A stretch of DNA of 64,000 nucleotides from Psettodes erumei (taxonomy: Eukaryota; Chordata; Actinopteri; Pleuronectiformes; Psettodidae), in NCBI GenBank assembly GCA_016785225.1, contig JAFBJZ010000935.1, positions 62,001 to 126,000 of the forward strand, in the 5' to 3' direction. Below are positions 13,701-28,700 of the stretch, piece after piece. A model generated the notes under the pieces. The model was not told where the DNA came from. It saw only the letters and a program-made list of their open reading frames with translations, and searched no databases. A program made the position numbers and the translations under genes. Each line of letters begins with the position of its first letter. Within the stretch, counting starts at the first letter, position 1.

Positions 13701-16700
13701 TTTGCCAGTCTACCGTTTTGGAGAAGGCAAAGCAAGACTCGGGGAAGGAACAACACGTACGTTAGTCTATCGCTCACAGCACCACAAATGTTCCTCTGAC
13801 TGTTGCCAAGTTTAGGAAAAGTCTGATTATCGTTTACAAACTCAACCACATCCTAATCAGCATCACAACCATCTCACATGAAATGACTAAGGCAATATTA
13901 CAGTACATGTACATATTTGTTCCTAAGCGTCATTATAAAGTACTTAAAGGTTTAGTTCTGATTGTCCCATCTACGCTGTTTCTTCTCCCTCCAGTGACAC
14001 CTTTCAAAGGTCCCAGAAACCTGCAAACTTCAGAGCCCACCAGGACCAGCTTCCGTGTAACCTGGGACCATGCGCCTGGTGATGTTAAGGGCTACAAAGT
14101 CACTTTCCACCCTGTGGGACAGGACATTGACCTGGGAGAACTGCTGGTTAGCCCCTATGACAATACTGTGGTGCTAGAGGAGCTCAGGTGTGTCCACGAG
14201 CTCATTTCTCATTTTCATTCTCATTGTCATATCAAGTTTGAAGAGTATTGTTCAGTATTTCATGTAACACAATCTGAAAATCATTGTGTTTTTTTGTTGG
14301 CCTACAGGGCTGGTACTAAATACTCAGTGAATGTGTTTGGTGTGTTTGATGGAGGAGAGAGTATGCCATTGGCTGGAGAGGAGAAAACCACTCTGCGTGA
14401 TGAACCCGACACCCAAATTTTTGAGCCAATAGGTAAAGTTAATTAAAAATAACAATGTACTATATCATTAAAACAATAGCAGAGGAAACATCATGCATGC
14501 TAAAACTAACCTGAACATGAACAACTGAAATGTTCATTCTATCACTACGCCTGTCCTGTGTCTCCAGTACAGCACAGCACGTCTCTGGGCAGCAAAAGTC
14601 AAACACTGGAGTCCATATCACATTGTAAATTTTTGCTTTGGGAAAAAAGACTCTAAACACATGCCCCGTAAAAGCTGAAGAGTTCCTCTAAATGCCTTTC
14701 CTCAAAGCTAATTGTCTCACAAAATAACAGATGTAATGGCATTCCCATCTGTCTGCTGCCCTCCTCTTACTTTCTTCATTGTGCCACTTTGTGCTTCCGC
14801 TTTTTATTGCCAGTCCAAGTACAGACAGTGTAGATTCAAGCCGTATGCATATAATCTGTTTGCGGCCATAAAAGAAACATTTTACTATCTCGTGAGTCAG
14901 AGCGAGGCAGGCAGTAAGTGTGAGCAGAGGAAAACTGCTCGCAGGGTGGAACTAGAAAAGGTCGACTTGACCGCTCAGTCGCAGGCCCGGTCCTAATAAG
15001 GGAGGCAGATGCAGATTTGGTGAAAGCTCCTACCTCTAAAAGATAAAATAGAGGAGCTGAGAGAATTCCAGCCTCCCCCGTAACACTGACTAGCTGCAGG
15101 TCAGTGCTGTGCAAGCCTCTGGAGGGCAAAGAAAGTCTTAAGTTATATTCACTTTTTTTGCTTATCCTAATTTATTAAGAAAATCATATTTACCACTACC
15201 TACTGTCATATGATATTCCATTTCTTTAACTGTATCGTACTGAACTGATAGCATGAAGTCTAAGAAATTTTTCTCATAACAATCAGATGCAGTATATGTT
15301 TTAGTACCTCTGCACTTTTTGTTTCTCTCTCTCTCTCTCTGTAAGCTTTACAGCTGGTTTGTCTTTGGGTTGCTCCATGTGAGCAAACTAATTTGTAAAT
15401 CAAATGTGTAACCTGTTTTCAGTTGCAGACAGTGGCAGTTGGTTGCAACATGTGCCTGTCGCCATTGCACTTGTGCAGTCTCCCTTCAGGTGCCGAGGAT
15501 CAGTTGCCTTCTCTGCCATCGCACACCTGTTGGAGAACAGGATCTGAATACTATCTTGCTACTGCTGCACATGTTCAACGTGGCACAGTCATATCTCCAG
15601 CATCTTAAATGTCACGGGCGATAAAGGGCATATTCCCTTGATTCGCCTTCTGGGAATAACTCATGGATCCGAAAAAAACAACAACTGAGAGAAATGCTGC
15701 CTCTACATGCCACAAGAGAAGAAGATAATAATTATAACGTGGAAAATCCAAGTTGTCTGATAGTAGTGAAATACTGCTTTGCTGCTTGTTTTACAGATGT
15801 TTATTTAGCATTCTGGAAATGGTTTTGTCCTTTTCTAAAAATGAAATTTTGTGTCTTGAACTTTTCTTTCCCTCTTTCCTTTTACTGTCATATTTCTTCA
15901 AACATCTTCTACATCATTGTAATTCAAAACACAGCATTTGTGCATTCATGACACTTAAACAGCATCTCATTTGAAACGTCCCCCATTGGCCAAATGTGAC
16001 ACAATAACTTCTGCCCTCTCAGATATGATGTGTAGGACCACCGCGCAGGCAGACATCGTGCTGCTGGTGGACGGCTCATGGAGCATTGGACGTCTCAACT
16101 TTAAGACCATTCGTGCCTTCATCGCCCGCATGGTGGGAGTCTTTGACATTGGCCCCAATAAGGTCCAAATCGGTAGGTCAGCTGGTTATTACTAACAATG
16201 CAAAAGTGGTCTGTATGAGTTGGTCTAACAGGTGTGGTGTCTACAGGTCTTGCTCAGTACAGTGGAGACCCCAAGACTCAATGGCACTTGGATGCTCATC
16301 CAAACCGGGATTCACTCCTGGAAGCTGTTGCTAACCTGCCCTACAAAGGCGGAAACACCATGACTGGTACTGCAGACTTTTTCTTTAATATTTTTTCTAG
16401 TGATAGAACTTCCACATCTTTAATTGTAGTTGGAATTTGAGACTGTGTGTCTAAATGCACACTGTCTCCACTGCAGGTCTGGCTTTAAACTACATCCTTC
16501 AGAACAATTTCAAAGAGAACGTTGGGATGCGACCCAAAGCTCGAAAGATCGGTGTATTGATCACTGATGGCAAATCCCAGGATGATGTCATTGTCAACTC
16601 TCAGAGCTTGCGTGATGAGGGCATTGAGCTCTATGCCATCGGTAAGGAAAATTTACTTCTCTTGACTTGCACAGATTCATCGCATGGAGTCTGATTATTG

Positions 16701-19700
16701 ACTATATGACTGCTGATGTAACCTTTATTTTACAGGTGTGAAGAACGCTGATGAGAATGAGCTGAGGTCCATTGCTACTGATCCGGATGAAATTCATATG
16801 TACAACGTGGCCGACTTTTCCTTCCTGTTGGACATTGTGGACAGTCTCACTGAAAACCTGTGCAACAGTGTCAAGGGCCCAGGTATGTATGAGTTTACAT
16901 CAGAGTATGCATAAATACTGCACAGTCTTAGTCAACTGCTGTGTTCCCAGACATTTGATGAGCAGTGTAAACATAGTGTAGAGCATCCAGGACCCACAGA
17001 CAATTACATGTCTGGTCCACCATGGAAAGTAACACTAGAAGCTAAGAACCAGCCAAGCTCTTGAAAATTATTGCAGATCTATGATTTTCCTCTTCCCCTA
17101 ATATTCCTCCTGTCTCCATGGAATAGGAAATAATCTGCTCTGTAAACAAATTAAAGAGCTGCTTCTTGGAGACAGTTTGGCTCTAGAGCCTCAGGAGTAT
17201 TGTGGTGTGAACAAGGTTCTGTTTGGATTAGCTACCAAAGAGACACAATTTTATCTGTTGCCACATTTAGTTTCTTCTTTTTTTTGCTCCTTCATGAATA
17301 TCTTTTGTAGAATAGCTATGAAAACCTAATAAAGGCAGAAAGCAAATACGTCAGCATCACAATTTAGAATGTTGTTTTTGCCCTCACTGTAGTTTTCCGT
17401 ACTTGTGCCTAAACAGGAGGTGCACCGGATGCTCCCACCGATCTGGTGACATCTGAGGTGACTCACCACTCCTTCAGAGCCACCTGGACTGCTCCTGATG
17501 GCCCAGTGGAGAAGTACCGCGTGGAGTACATGACTGTGTCAGGACGCCCACAGCAGGTATACCTGCCATTACTCAAACACGCAAAATCCGTGGGTATTGA
17601 GTGGACGTCAGCTCAATAGTGGCCTAGCTCATTGTCTCTGATACTGATGGAAAACTCCACTCAGACGTCTATTTCCAGCCTCCTGTTTGTGTTGGCATCT
17701 CGCTGGGTGGGCGTCTAATTACGTTACGATCTGACACAGGGCAAGGAAACAAAAACACATAGCTCTCAGTTTAGACGATTAGGAAGCAAATAATGACATC
17801 ATGAGCGATAGCTCCATTGGCCAGCAGGGTCTTGGCTCAGCAGCATGTGGACTAGATGCATTTACAGTGTCTGAATCTAATTACATGTGGGAGATGTTTG
17901 CTTTTGTCCAGCTCCCATGGCTTTGTTTAAGAGTGAACATTGTGGATAAGGTTTTATTATTCCTTATGGAGCTTGAATTGAGATTTGGGCCAGTAAAAAA
18001 AAAAATCTGTCAGAATGTTTTCAGGGTTTAAGTGGGACATTCACAAAATGTTTAAGTCAATCCAGTAAATACAGTAAATAAAGCTTTTGATTGTTTTGCT
18101 CTGCAGATACTTAAACTCCATCAAATGGTTTTGGCTCATGAGCGAAAGCTTTGTGCTAAAGACACCACAAAGAAATCCTACAGATTACCCCCTTTAGCTG
18201 TAACCATCTAACTGTTCCCTGTGTTATTAGGTGTTTGTGGATGGCACTGAGACCACGGTGGTTCTCCAGAATCTCAACCCCCTGACTGAGTACCTGGTCA
18301 GCGTCTACTCTGTGGTTGGAGAGGAGAGCAGCGAGCCTCTTAAAGGAACCGAGACCACACGTATGTCCTCTCTTTCTGGGTTGTTTAGCTCACCTCTAGG
18401 CCTGTCTCATGATTTAAAGAGATCAACTTGAGGGATCCATGTATGGTAAACATCACCAGCGGGAATGTAAACTACCTAAACTAAACCATCAAATAAAAAA
18501 GTGGCTGAGTGGTCTTTGGTCACAGGTCACGACAGTGTCAGTTTCAACAGGCTCTTGAGCAGTCCAACCTACTTTAGGTTTTACTTTCATGAACAGCAGT
18601 TTCCCCCTGAGTCACCGTCACTGTACCTCTTTGGCTCAGTTGCATAACACAAACTAAATGCACTCAGTGACTGCATTTCCTGAGCGGTCTCAATTCATCA
18701 AAGGTTCAAAGGCAAAATATGCACCTTGGTCTTGCTTATGAAACCATATATGGCCACAAAACAATAGCAATAGTAAGCGTGACCAATCTCTAGATGCAGA
18801 TTCATAGGTAATTTATATGAATGCAGTTTTGACTTCTCTTTTTGTTTCTTTTAAGACGTTGTTGATTGCTGTTTTATTGGTGCTCTTTAAAATAGCAGAG
18901 ATTTAATAGCGTTAAATAGTATCTATAAAAGCACTTGTAAAGCAGCTCAGATTGTTTAGTTTGTGCAGTGTGAATGACTTACAAAATAAGCCTGAGAAAC
19001 TTTCTGAAATAAAAACAACTGTGGCTGTCTGTGCATTCCTGTGAGCACATGTTTATTTTCTAACTGTTGCCTTTCAAATCATATCCTGGCTGTGCAGTGC
19101 CCCTGAGCGCCGTGAGGAGGATGGACATTTATGATGAACAGGTCACCACCATGAGGGTGAGGTGGGAGAAGGCGGAGGGTGCGACGGGCTACATGCTGCT
19201 CTACAGCGCCATCAATGCCACCGAGCCCACAGTCGAGCAGGAGGTAAGATGGAGAGTGGGTGAGAACACAGTGCGAGTGAGCTAAAGGGCACGCAGCCAG
19301 TCAGCGAGTTGAAAGAGAGCATGCCCATGTGTTTATGGGTTGACAAAAAAAACGCAAGTGCCTCCGTGCATTCGTGTGAACCAGATGCACGCAAACACAT
19401 GCCTAAACACTGTAATTGACCAAACACAACCTACTGTCAGCAGTTTTTGATAAAGTACAGATGCCACACACTGAAATACCATTTTACAAAGCCACCAGTG
19501 TTTCCCTCACCATTCAGCTAACGAGGCAGCAAGGAAAATACAGAAGAACACTGTTAGTCACGAAGGGGTGGGTGAACCATGAGCTCACTCTGCCAAGAGA
19601 ACATCATCATTTGTTCATGAGGTGTCAGACCCATGGGATCAAAACTGGACTCAGCAGATGCTCTTTTCATCCAAATGTCTCAATCTGTGTCAGTGCGGAG

Positions 19701-22700
19701 TCCCTGTCGTCCACTTCCCCTCTGACCTAATGTTGTTTGTTTGGTCTGGTCCCCTTGCAGATGAGAGTGGGCGGAGATGTAACTGATGTCCAGCTGGTGA
19801 AGTTACTCCCCAACACGGCCTACACACTGTCCCTCTTCGCCCTGCATGGAGAATCAGCTAGCGAACCACTGACCAAGCAGGGAGTCACCCGTACGTAGTC
19901 AGAATCATGAGTTACTGTTGATATCTGACGTACTGTTGGGCACTGTGAACTCACTGACTGTCAGACTGTCTTATTCATTCAAGTATAACCTGGTCCTGAC
20001 ACTAACACCGGCCTTCTGTTCCCTGTACAGTGCCCCTACCACCTGCAGGCGAACTGAGGGTTCGTGATGTCACCCACAGCACCATGAGGCTCGACTGGGA
20101 TGCTGCTCCCGGTCTTGTTCGCAAATACCTCATCACCTACAAGCCTGAGGATGGAGAAGCTAAAGAGGTTCGTTTATTTCCAGCCCCATTTTGCTTTCCT
20201 TTCAGCACATCCCTAAAGCCATTAAATATATGAAAACAGGGTGTTAGCAGGCAGTTCCTTCTGCTCTTTCCTACATAACCTGCATTGACATCATTGTCTG
20301 TTTGAGCCGTTAGGTTCAATGGCAATGGATTCACATACTGCAGATATTTTTTGACTGGTTCTTTCAAAATACTGGCTTTGACCAAGTAATGGATGCTGCA
20401 GCTGGTTGGGTGAACACCAGGGAATACTCTGGAGTCCAGTGAAAAGATTATGAAACTATCAGAACATGGTCTTGTAGGAGTTAAATGGTCATTGTGGTGG
20501 TTAGGGATCGGACAAACACTTCCCCTCGCGGCTGCGGCGCTCGTATGTCCCCTTACGGGAGTTCTTGGGCTCTGACAGGGAACTCTGTGATCTACCATTT
20601 GCTATTTCCTTGGTCATAAATCAAGTGGAGGTGACTATCAAAGCTTCTTTGGTGGAAACACACATGTGAAAGAGACTCATGGGTGGAGGACGTGATTGTC
20701 ATCAGAGGGGAGGCAGAGCCTACTGCTCATAAAGTAGCAGAATGTTGTGTCTCCCCTCGGATAATGTGATGGAGCCCAGTAAGTGACAGTACGTTAGTCA
20801 CAACACAAACTGCAGGGACATATTCTGTCCAGAGGAAGCGGTGGTCCTGAGAGATACAAAAGGATGAAACATAAAGCAGCTGTTACTGAGAATGAATAAA
20901 GGTCAATTTCTTGACGTTTAGCAAATTTAACTTAATGGAATCTAGAGAAGTAAAACCATTGTGGTATTTTATATAAGTATTCCTGGTGTTTGTTCAAATT
21001 TTGTAGAATGTTGTTGTTTGTAGAGTGTCTTATTTGTTCCCATTTTCCTCTGGAAACAAGCATGGTTTTATACCTTCTGGTCAAGTTTCCAACCGGTCTT
21101 ATTAGGCACATATTACTGCTGTCGCCAATGGGCCTGGAAACACACACTGAGAATGGAATTCAAGTTTCCCAAGACTTGGCAAAATTTATCTGAAGAGGAA
21201 AACATCTGAAGTTCTTTTTGCTTTCAAATATCAACTACAGCGCTATATGTATTTGCATTAAGTCAATGTAATTATATTTAATGTACATGTCTGATTATTC
21301 TGCAGCTGGAAGTGGGAGGAGGCGTGACCACCAGACAACTGGACAACCTGATCTCACAGACTGAATACGCTTTAGCTGTCACTCCGATCTATGACGAGGG
21401 ACCGGGGCAGACAATGTTGGGAGAGGCAATCACCGGTAAGAGTGCAAACTATTATTATGATGACAGTGTGGAAGTAGGGATCAGAGCTAACTTCCTTCCC
21501 TGTGCTCTGTAGATGTGGTTCCAGCCCCGAAGAACCTGCGATTCTCAGAAGTTACCCAGACCAGCTTCAGAGCCACCTGGGAGCACGGGGCCCCTGATGT
21601 TGCGCTGTACCGCATTGGCTGGACTAAGAAGGGAGAGAACAACTTCCAATATGTAAGAGAAAAACAGCTGTCCAGGATGTTTACATTTCAAATGAATCAT
21701 GCAGGTATTTCTAGTGAGTGCTTCAGAACGCTCTTTTGGTGAAGCTTTGGAAAAGACCTCCAGTGGAGGCAGCCGGAACAACTAAAAAACAGATTTCTGC
21801 ACCGGTCCAGTTCTAATCAATACGGATCCTGTGTTCCTTTCTTCTGGTTTGTATTAGCTCAAATCAGAGCCGAGCGCCTTCCCACACGCCGTGTTTGTGT
21901 TTTTCTCATCAGGCCATTCTGAACAGTGATGAGACGACCCACGTCCTGGAGAACTTGGAGCCGGACACGCCCTATGATGTGTCCGTCACTGCGATCTATC
22001 CGGACGAATCAGAGAGCGAGGATCTGATGGGCACTGAGCGGACATGTAAGATATGCACTCTGGCAGCTCTGTGATAACAAATCAACAATAACACAATTTA
22101 ACACTGTTTTACTCAGCTGCCTTGACAGAATCTGTGTTGGATCTTGACCAGAACCTAGACCAGTGATTAACTTTTGATCTTAACCTCTGGAAATACGCTG
22201 AGTCAAATTTTCAATAAGAGGAAGGCCATTATACCTTTCTATTTTTGCCTCTATAGTGTCCAAGCAAGGTGGTCGCCTAAGTAAGTATGTTTTCGGTAAA
22301 GCAAGGGGATGCGTTTCCTTTCAAGTGAAGAAAGCATGTTTTAACATTTCATCCACTCATCAGTGCTGTTTTTCATTGGACAACCATCATCACATCATCA
22401 AGCAAGGCCCTTGACCCATGGTGATGGGTGGCTGGCAAATGTGGTTTTATCATGTGTTTGTTTGTCCTCATCTGTTTGTCCCATTGTCCATGCCATTCAT
22501 CCTGAGGCTGTTCATGAGTATGTTCATACTCAGTTTAAATGGATGGATTTCAACTGTGCATGTCCTGCAAAACATGGATTTTATTTTTCTGAAGCCCATT
22601 CCATCATCCATCATCTTTTCATCCATCCATCCATCCATCCATCCATCCATCCATTCATTGCATTCATCCATGCATTTATCAATCCATCCATTGTCATCCT

Positions 22701-25700
22701 TACATCAATCCATGGCTATTCAAGAGAATCCATCTCTGCTTCAGAAAAGACTAAATCCCAGAGGGGGAATGTCTTTTCTTCTTTAAAGATGCAGTCCTTG
22801 ATACAAGAGTGAGTGACAGTTATATGTTGTATGTGGTATACCATAAAGAAAGGTAATTATCCAGTGGTAAATGAACTTATATTTTGAGAACAAGTGAGTC
22901 ATTCAAGACTAGACATCTTAACATCGGCTGACCAAAATATCAAGGACGGCGTCTTTAAAAGATATTTTTAAGGAAACCCATGGGAAGTGTGCTCTTCCTA
23001 CATATAACAGATACACATGTCGACATGGTTGTAATTATGATATCTGTGTGCACGCGCGTTTTCCAGCACCTAATGCACCTCCCACCAACTTGGTCGTGTT
23101 CAACGAAACCACCACCAGCCTGAACGCCAGGTGGAATCCAGCTGCAGGCCGCGTCCAGAACTACAGGATCACCTACGTCCCCACATCTGGAGGCAGGAGC
23201 CAGACTGTAAGTCACACAGCACGCTTTCATGTTTCATGTAATTGATTACAAATCAGCTACCTGGTGATGTTGAATACAGAAGTTTAATTTTATTATCTGT
23301 AAAAAGAATTTCAGTTGGTTGTAAGGACAGTGCATGAGGCCGTTCTGAGCAGCTGCAGTAGGCTGCTCACTCTTATTCCTTGTCTTCTTCGCTGCATTTC
23401 AGTCTAGCATTTCCTGGCCAGAGAAACTCTGGTAACTCAGTGAGTGGATTTTGTTTTCATCCCTCAGAGCAGCTTTGCCTCCAAGAAATATAGCTTAACA
23501 TCTGCCACTGGTATTGCATTATTTTAGTTTATTCTAAATGAAATCTCTTAATCTGTTATATGGCAGCATTAATATAGACTAAACCCTTTCTAGTTTTTCT
23601 CAATACTTCCTGACACCGCAGACTGTCTCCTGCTGGTCATGCATTTTTGGCTGCCTTACTGGATATGCAAAAGCATTTTTTTGTATGAAAGCTGAATTTT
23701 TGGTTTCAATTTGCTGTCAGACGTTTCTTATTGCTTCCACAAGCAAGACTTGAAAAGCAAAACGAAGCTTGTGTGCACGGTCATGGAGGAAGATGCAGAC
23801 TGATAGCTGCACCGATAAGCTGCAAAACAACTCCTTAAGTCAAAGTAAAATGTTCCAGCCAATTTTATTGAAAATATTTCATCCTCACTGCTTGACCTTG
23901 AAGGAATTTGAAGACTTGCGTAAGAGAGATAAAATTTTAATATCATAGAAAGTTCAAGACTCATTTTAATGACTGATAATTTAACATCTTAATAGGGAGA
24001 CAGTGGAAGATTAAACATTTATCTGCAATTTGCTGTGATGCTCTGAAAAAAAATCACATTATGATTATTTTTGACAGATATAATGATGTGAGTCACAATT
24101 TTAGTCAGAATGGTAATCTAAAATGATTAATGATGATGTGATTTTTGATGTGGTCCATATCCATTGTGAATGTTATGGAGAGAACTTGGAATGATCTTTG
24201 CATGATTTTGTCTGTGAAAAAAATATCCAGCATGCATTTGATGCTTTTATAACAAAAAACAGGTGCAGTGCCAAATGATAAAACCTCTGTCCTTCTGTTT
24301 TCTTTCTTCTTTGCTGATTAAAGAATCAGTCAGCCGGTTGAGAAAGTTGAGAAAACTGCGCAACGATCATCCAGAGACGATAAAAGTGGACATATTCATA
24401 TGCAAATCCACATGCAAACACTCAAAGCTCTCTTAGAATGATATCCCCGGTCCTTATGGCCAAAGCCAAAAACAGTGTTGTAAATTAATCTCCAGTTGTG
24501 ACTGCAATGACAAGACATCCGACTGTTTCAGCCATCAGTGTACAGATTTACTTTGGCCAGTTTGCTGTGTACTAACCATGTCCAGAGCACTCAAAGCATG
24601 TTGACAGTCTAGTAGTTTTTAGGAAGAATTCTTTCCACCAGGTTATTGACATCAGTTTAAGGAACCCATGGAGAAACTTCTTCATCCCATCAGGGAAACA
24701 GATCAAATATATTTTCCTGAGCAGATAGTAGAGATGCAAATGTTCTTTTAATAGAAAAGGACATGCATTTTTTTGTCATTTGATGATGGAGAAGTCCATG
24801 TTCGATATCATCACCTCATCACTGCACATTTGGAAGCATCTGTGATTGATTTAAGAGTCATAAGAATAGTTTAAAAAAAACAAAACAAAACTAAGATATA
24901 AGCCAAGCAAGCTAACATTTATCCTTCCCCAACTAGACCCAGGTTGGAGGGAAGAAGACTAACGTTCTGCTTCCCAAGCTGACCCCTGATACCGAATACT
25001 CCATCTCCGTGGTGGCTGTCTATTCCCGAGGAGTCAGTGGAGAGCTTAATGGCCTTGGAAAGACCAGTAAGTTGTTCGCTCCATATGTTAAACCAAATCT
25101 TACATTTGACGAAGGCAGTTTCTATCATAAAGGTCTTACAGGAGCACTAGAGCTTCTTGACAAAACCGTAATGATGTTGCTATTATGGTACATGTTGCTG
25201 CGAATACTCATACCTTTACCTTACCGCAGAGCCTTTGGGCGGTGTGAGGAACCTGCAGGTTACTGACCCCACCACCAGCACCCTGAATGTCCAATGGCAG
25301 CCTGCCGAGGGCAATGTGCGTCAATACAGAGTGTTCTATGTTCCTGCAGCTGGAGGAGAGGAAGAGATGGTAAGATGCAGAACAGCTCCACATCACAGAC
25401 AGACTACTTGTATGGTTGTGCCTCTGCTGGCCACAGCACAAACTCATCATAAAACTTGTACCTGTATCTAGGTGCAGGTATCAGGCAGCACCTTGAACAC
25501 TGTGCTGAAGAACCTGCAGTCAGATACTGTTTACACCGTAACCGTGGTTCCTGTCTACTCTGCCGGAGAGGGACAACGCATGTCTGAGAACGGCAAAACA
25601 TGTAAGCACTGCATATCTTATCTTTACTGGTGTAGGTAACAACCTCAAATGGTGATCCACCCGGGGACCTTCAGATGTGACATCCTTAGCAGACAGTATT

Positions 25701-28700
25701 CAGGGTTTAGAGGAACCTTTGCAAACTGAGAGAATGACACTCTTGCATGACAGCAGTGGGATTTCTTTTTTCCCCTAAGGCAGGAATCCATTCATGTCTG
25801 TCCAGAATGAACTTACTGGCCTTGGCCGCTGGTTTGCGGATGCTGTAAGTTAAGAAACCTTCAATAAGCAGCCAGTCATATGTGATTTATCTCATAATAT
25901 CATCCGAGGCCTTTTAAAGTCTGTAAGCCAAGCCAAACTGATCAGACGCCATTAATGAACACTCGATCCACACCTTACATGTAAAACGTAACATAAAACA
26001 TAACATAAAATGACAGTAGTAAGCTCAGTCAGCTACGTTTGATTTTCCATTTTCTCCCACAGTTTTAAACCACCAACCTCTGCTGGGAATGAGTCAGCAT
26101 TTTGTGGGCTGATTGCGTAGGAAGGAATTCCTCGGGGTTGGCAGCACTATAATGGTGTCTCCTCTTTCTTTACTGTAATATTGTCCATTTATAGGTTGGA
26201 GTGGAGGGTAGTGGTCAGGATAATGGTTGGGCTGAGGAATGGGGGGAGGGGAGATATTTTCCCTTTGGGAAACAGAAACAGAAGGAGGGTTAGAAATGAA
26301 TGCTGAGCATTGTATGTTTTATGGCTCTCAACTGACTTGGCTAAGGTCATGCTCCATGCCTGCTACTGTTAGCCCCATTTTCCCTTCTTCAGCAGTGCTC
26401 CCTCATGTTTAGTGGCTTTTTCCCCGACATGTCCACCAAACTCTCATACAGTATGTCCAGTATATGAGTGTATTCTCATCTCATTCACTTAAAGGAAGGA
26501 TCTGCTCTCATCACTCGAGCTAACAGTACGAGTCACTGGCTGTTAATTGTGCCCTCAAATTCAAAGCAGCTTCCTGGGCAACAGGCTTTAGTCTGTGAAA
26601 CTTTAAAAGTACGGAAGCTCGCTCACTGCGTTTTTGCCCACTGTGTTTTTCCCCTGCATTTATGGGGTTATTACGAGGAGCGGAACAAAGCCTCCAAACA
26701 TCTGCTCTGGTTTTTTAGTAGGCAAGCTTCACACGAGGCTGCATATACCCCTTGGTATATATTTTTCATTAACCTTGAGGGCAGTGATAGGAAGTGTCCC
26801 GTTGACAGCAGTATTGTTAAATAATGCCTTAAACTTATTTCTGTTGGTTGCCGAGGAGCATTGTTCCCATTTTATTTCAACATTCTCATGTAGTCACTGG
26901 GCTCTTCTGGCTGGAGTCTACACCATGTTTTGTCAGTTGTGACAAGTAGAAAATAGCAGGGCTGCTAGCTAGGAGAGTCACAAAGGTAACATTTAAACAC
27001 CTGTAAATATCTGCAGACAAGCTGCATAAGGTACAACTGAACCACACAAATCAGAAAACAAAAATACTGCATTTGTAAAGTGGTATTATGAGCTTTGTTC
27101 TTGTGTAAATCTTGACGTGAACCTCTCATTAGCTGACCTCTGTCCATTCTGAACTTTGAACACCTGACCGAAACAATCTCTCTGTTTTTGTCTCCCCCAC
27201 CTCACCCTCCATCTATCTTCCAAATCTGGACATACCACTTATGCTGCCAATTAACCTCACCCTGTCATCACTCTTGCCACCCTGTCAAACCTTCCTTTTA
27301 TTACTCTTCTTACCACTTTTCACCCTTCATCACTCTTTTTGCTTTACCTCACCCTGACCCTCACCCTAAACCTTTCACTTCTTTATCGTTGCCTCTTCCT
27401 CGTACCACTCAACATTCCTGACTCATCAGTGGAGCGTAGTCCGGTCAGGAACATCCAGGTTTTCAACCCCTCTCCCAACAGCCTGAACGTTCGCTGGGAG
27501 GCTGCCACAGGCCCGGTCCAGCAGTACCGGGTGGTCTATGCACCTCTTACTGGCGCCAGGCCCTCTGAGTCGGTGAGTTTCCATCCACTGTGTGGGAGGA
27601 AATGTATGCTGCATGCATGCAAAGAAAACCAACTTAAATCGTACCTTAAAATTCATACATTAAACACACACACCAACACTGAGAGGTCCATGAGGACAAA
27701 GAGCACATGTTGTCACAGAAGCAACCCATTTTGCCCAACTTTTACAGTATACCATGTGTCATTAGGAAAAAAAGAGCTCCATCCTGAAGTATTGAAAGCA
27801 AAACCAAATGTTGCATGTGTGCAGTAAAGTTTTAAACCAGGACATGTCCATTAAAGCAAAAATACTTTAATTACAACTCCCCTTCTCAACATGGTATGTG
27901 GCATCTGGCAACAGTTTGGCCACATCTCCATGTGTAAAGGATTTCTGGGTTGAAGAATCCACAAACAACTTTTGAAGTGTAACTTAGCTTTGCACCGTCA
28001 GCTTTCTTCACCATCTGCAAGGGAAGACTGCACCATTAAGAACCTGATTGCAGGGTCTTTGAAGAATGAGACTTATTTCAGGTTATTGATAGGGAGGTGC
28101 ACTCTGCCTTTATCCCTGTTTGTTAGCACATTTGTGGCTGACTGAAGCCACGGCCACGGCCACAGACAGTGACGTGCATCAGCGGCAATGTGGCCTTTCT
28201 CAGTCAAGATCATCAAAGTTAACAGCGGCGAGAGATTTGTAGCATGAATGACCAGCTCTTCCTTTTCCGTTGAAAACCTCCAACACAAGTATTCATCCCT
28301 CCCCTAGAGGTTATCACCCAGCAAGAGCCCCCAGGGAGCCCTGACCTTACTCTCTCCAACTAACTAACCCACAGAGACGGGGAGTGAGGAGGAGGTGGCG
28401 ACTATGTAATCAGCCGTCTCCACTGTCAGACTGAGTTAAACAGCACTGCTGGCTGTCGCCCCCCCCTTTCTACCACGGCCACACCTCCACACATCAAAGG
28501 AATTTTTGGCTCTTCCTTTCACTTTGTGCTGACAGCAAGAGGCTTTTGCGCATCAGAGAGTTGTTAGAGGGCGTGTAGAAACACAAGTAGCTGTCAGAAG
28601 AGAGGGGAAAGGTCACTGTTTGTGCATGTGTTTGTGCGTCTGATTTTACATAGTTTAGGACATACGTTTGCGCATGCAGCAGTGTTGATACCCAACATGT

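Noticed and set aside
20137..20598. 153-codon minus-strand frame in intron 24
   Set aside because: No recognisable domain. Its C-terminal end is antisense to exon 24, and it has no partner exons.
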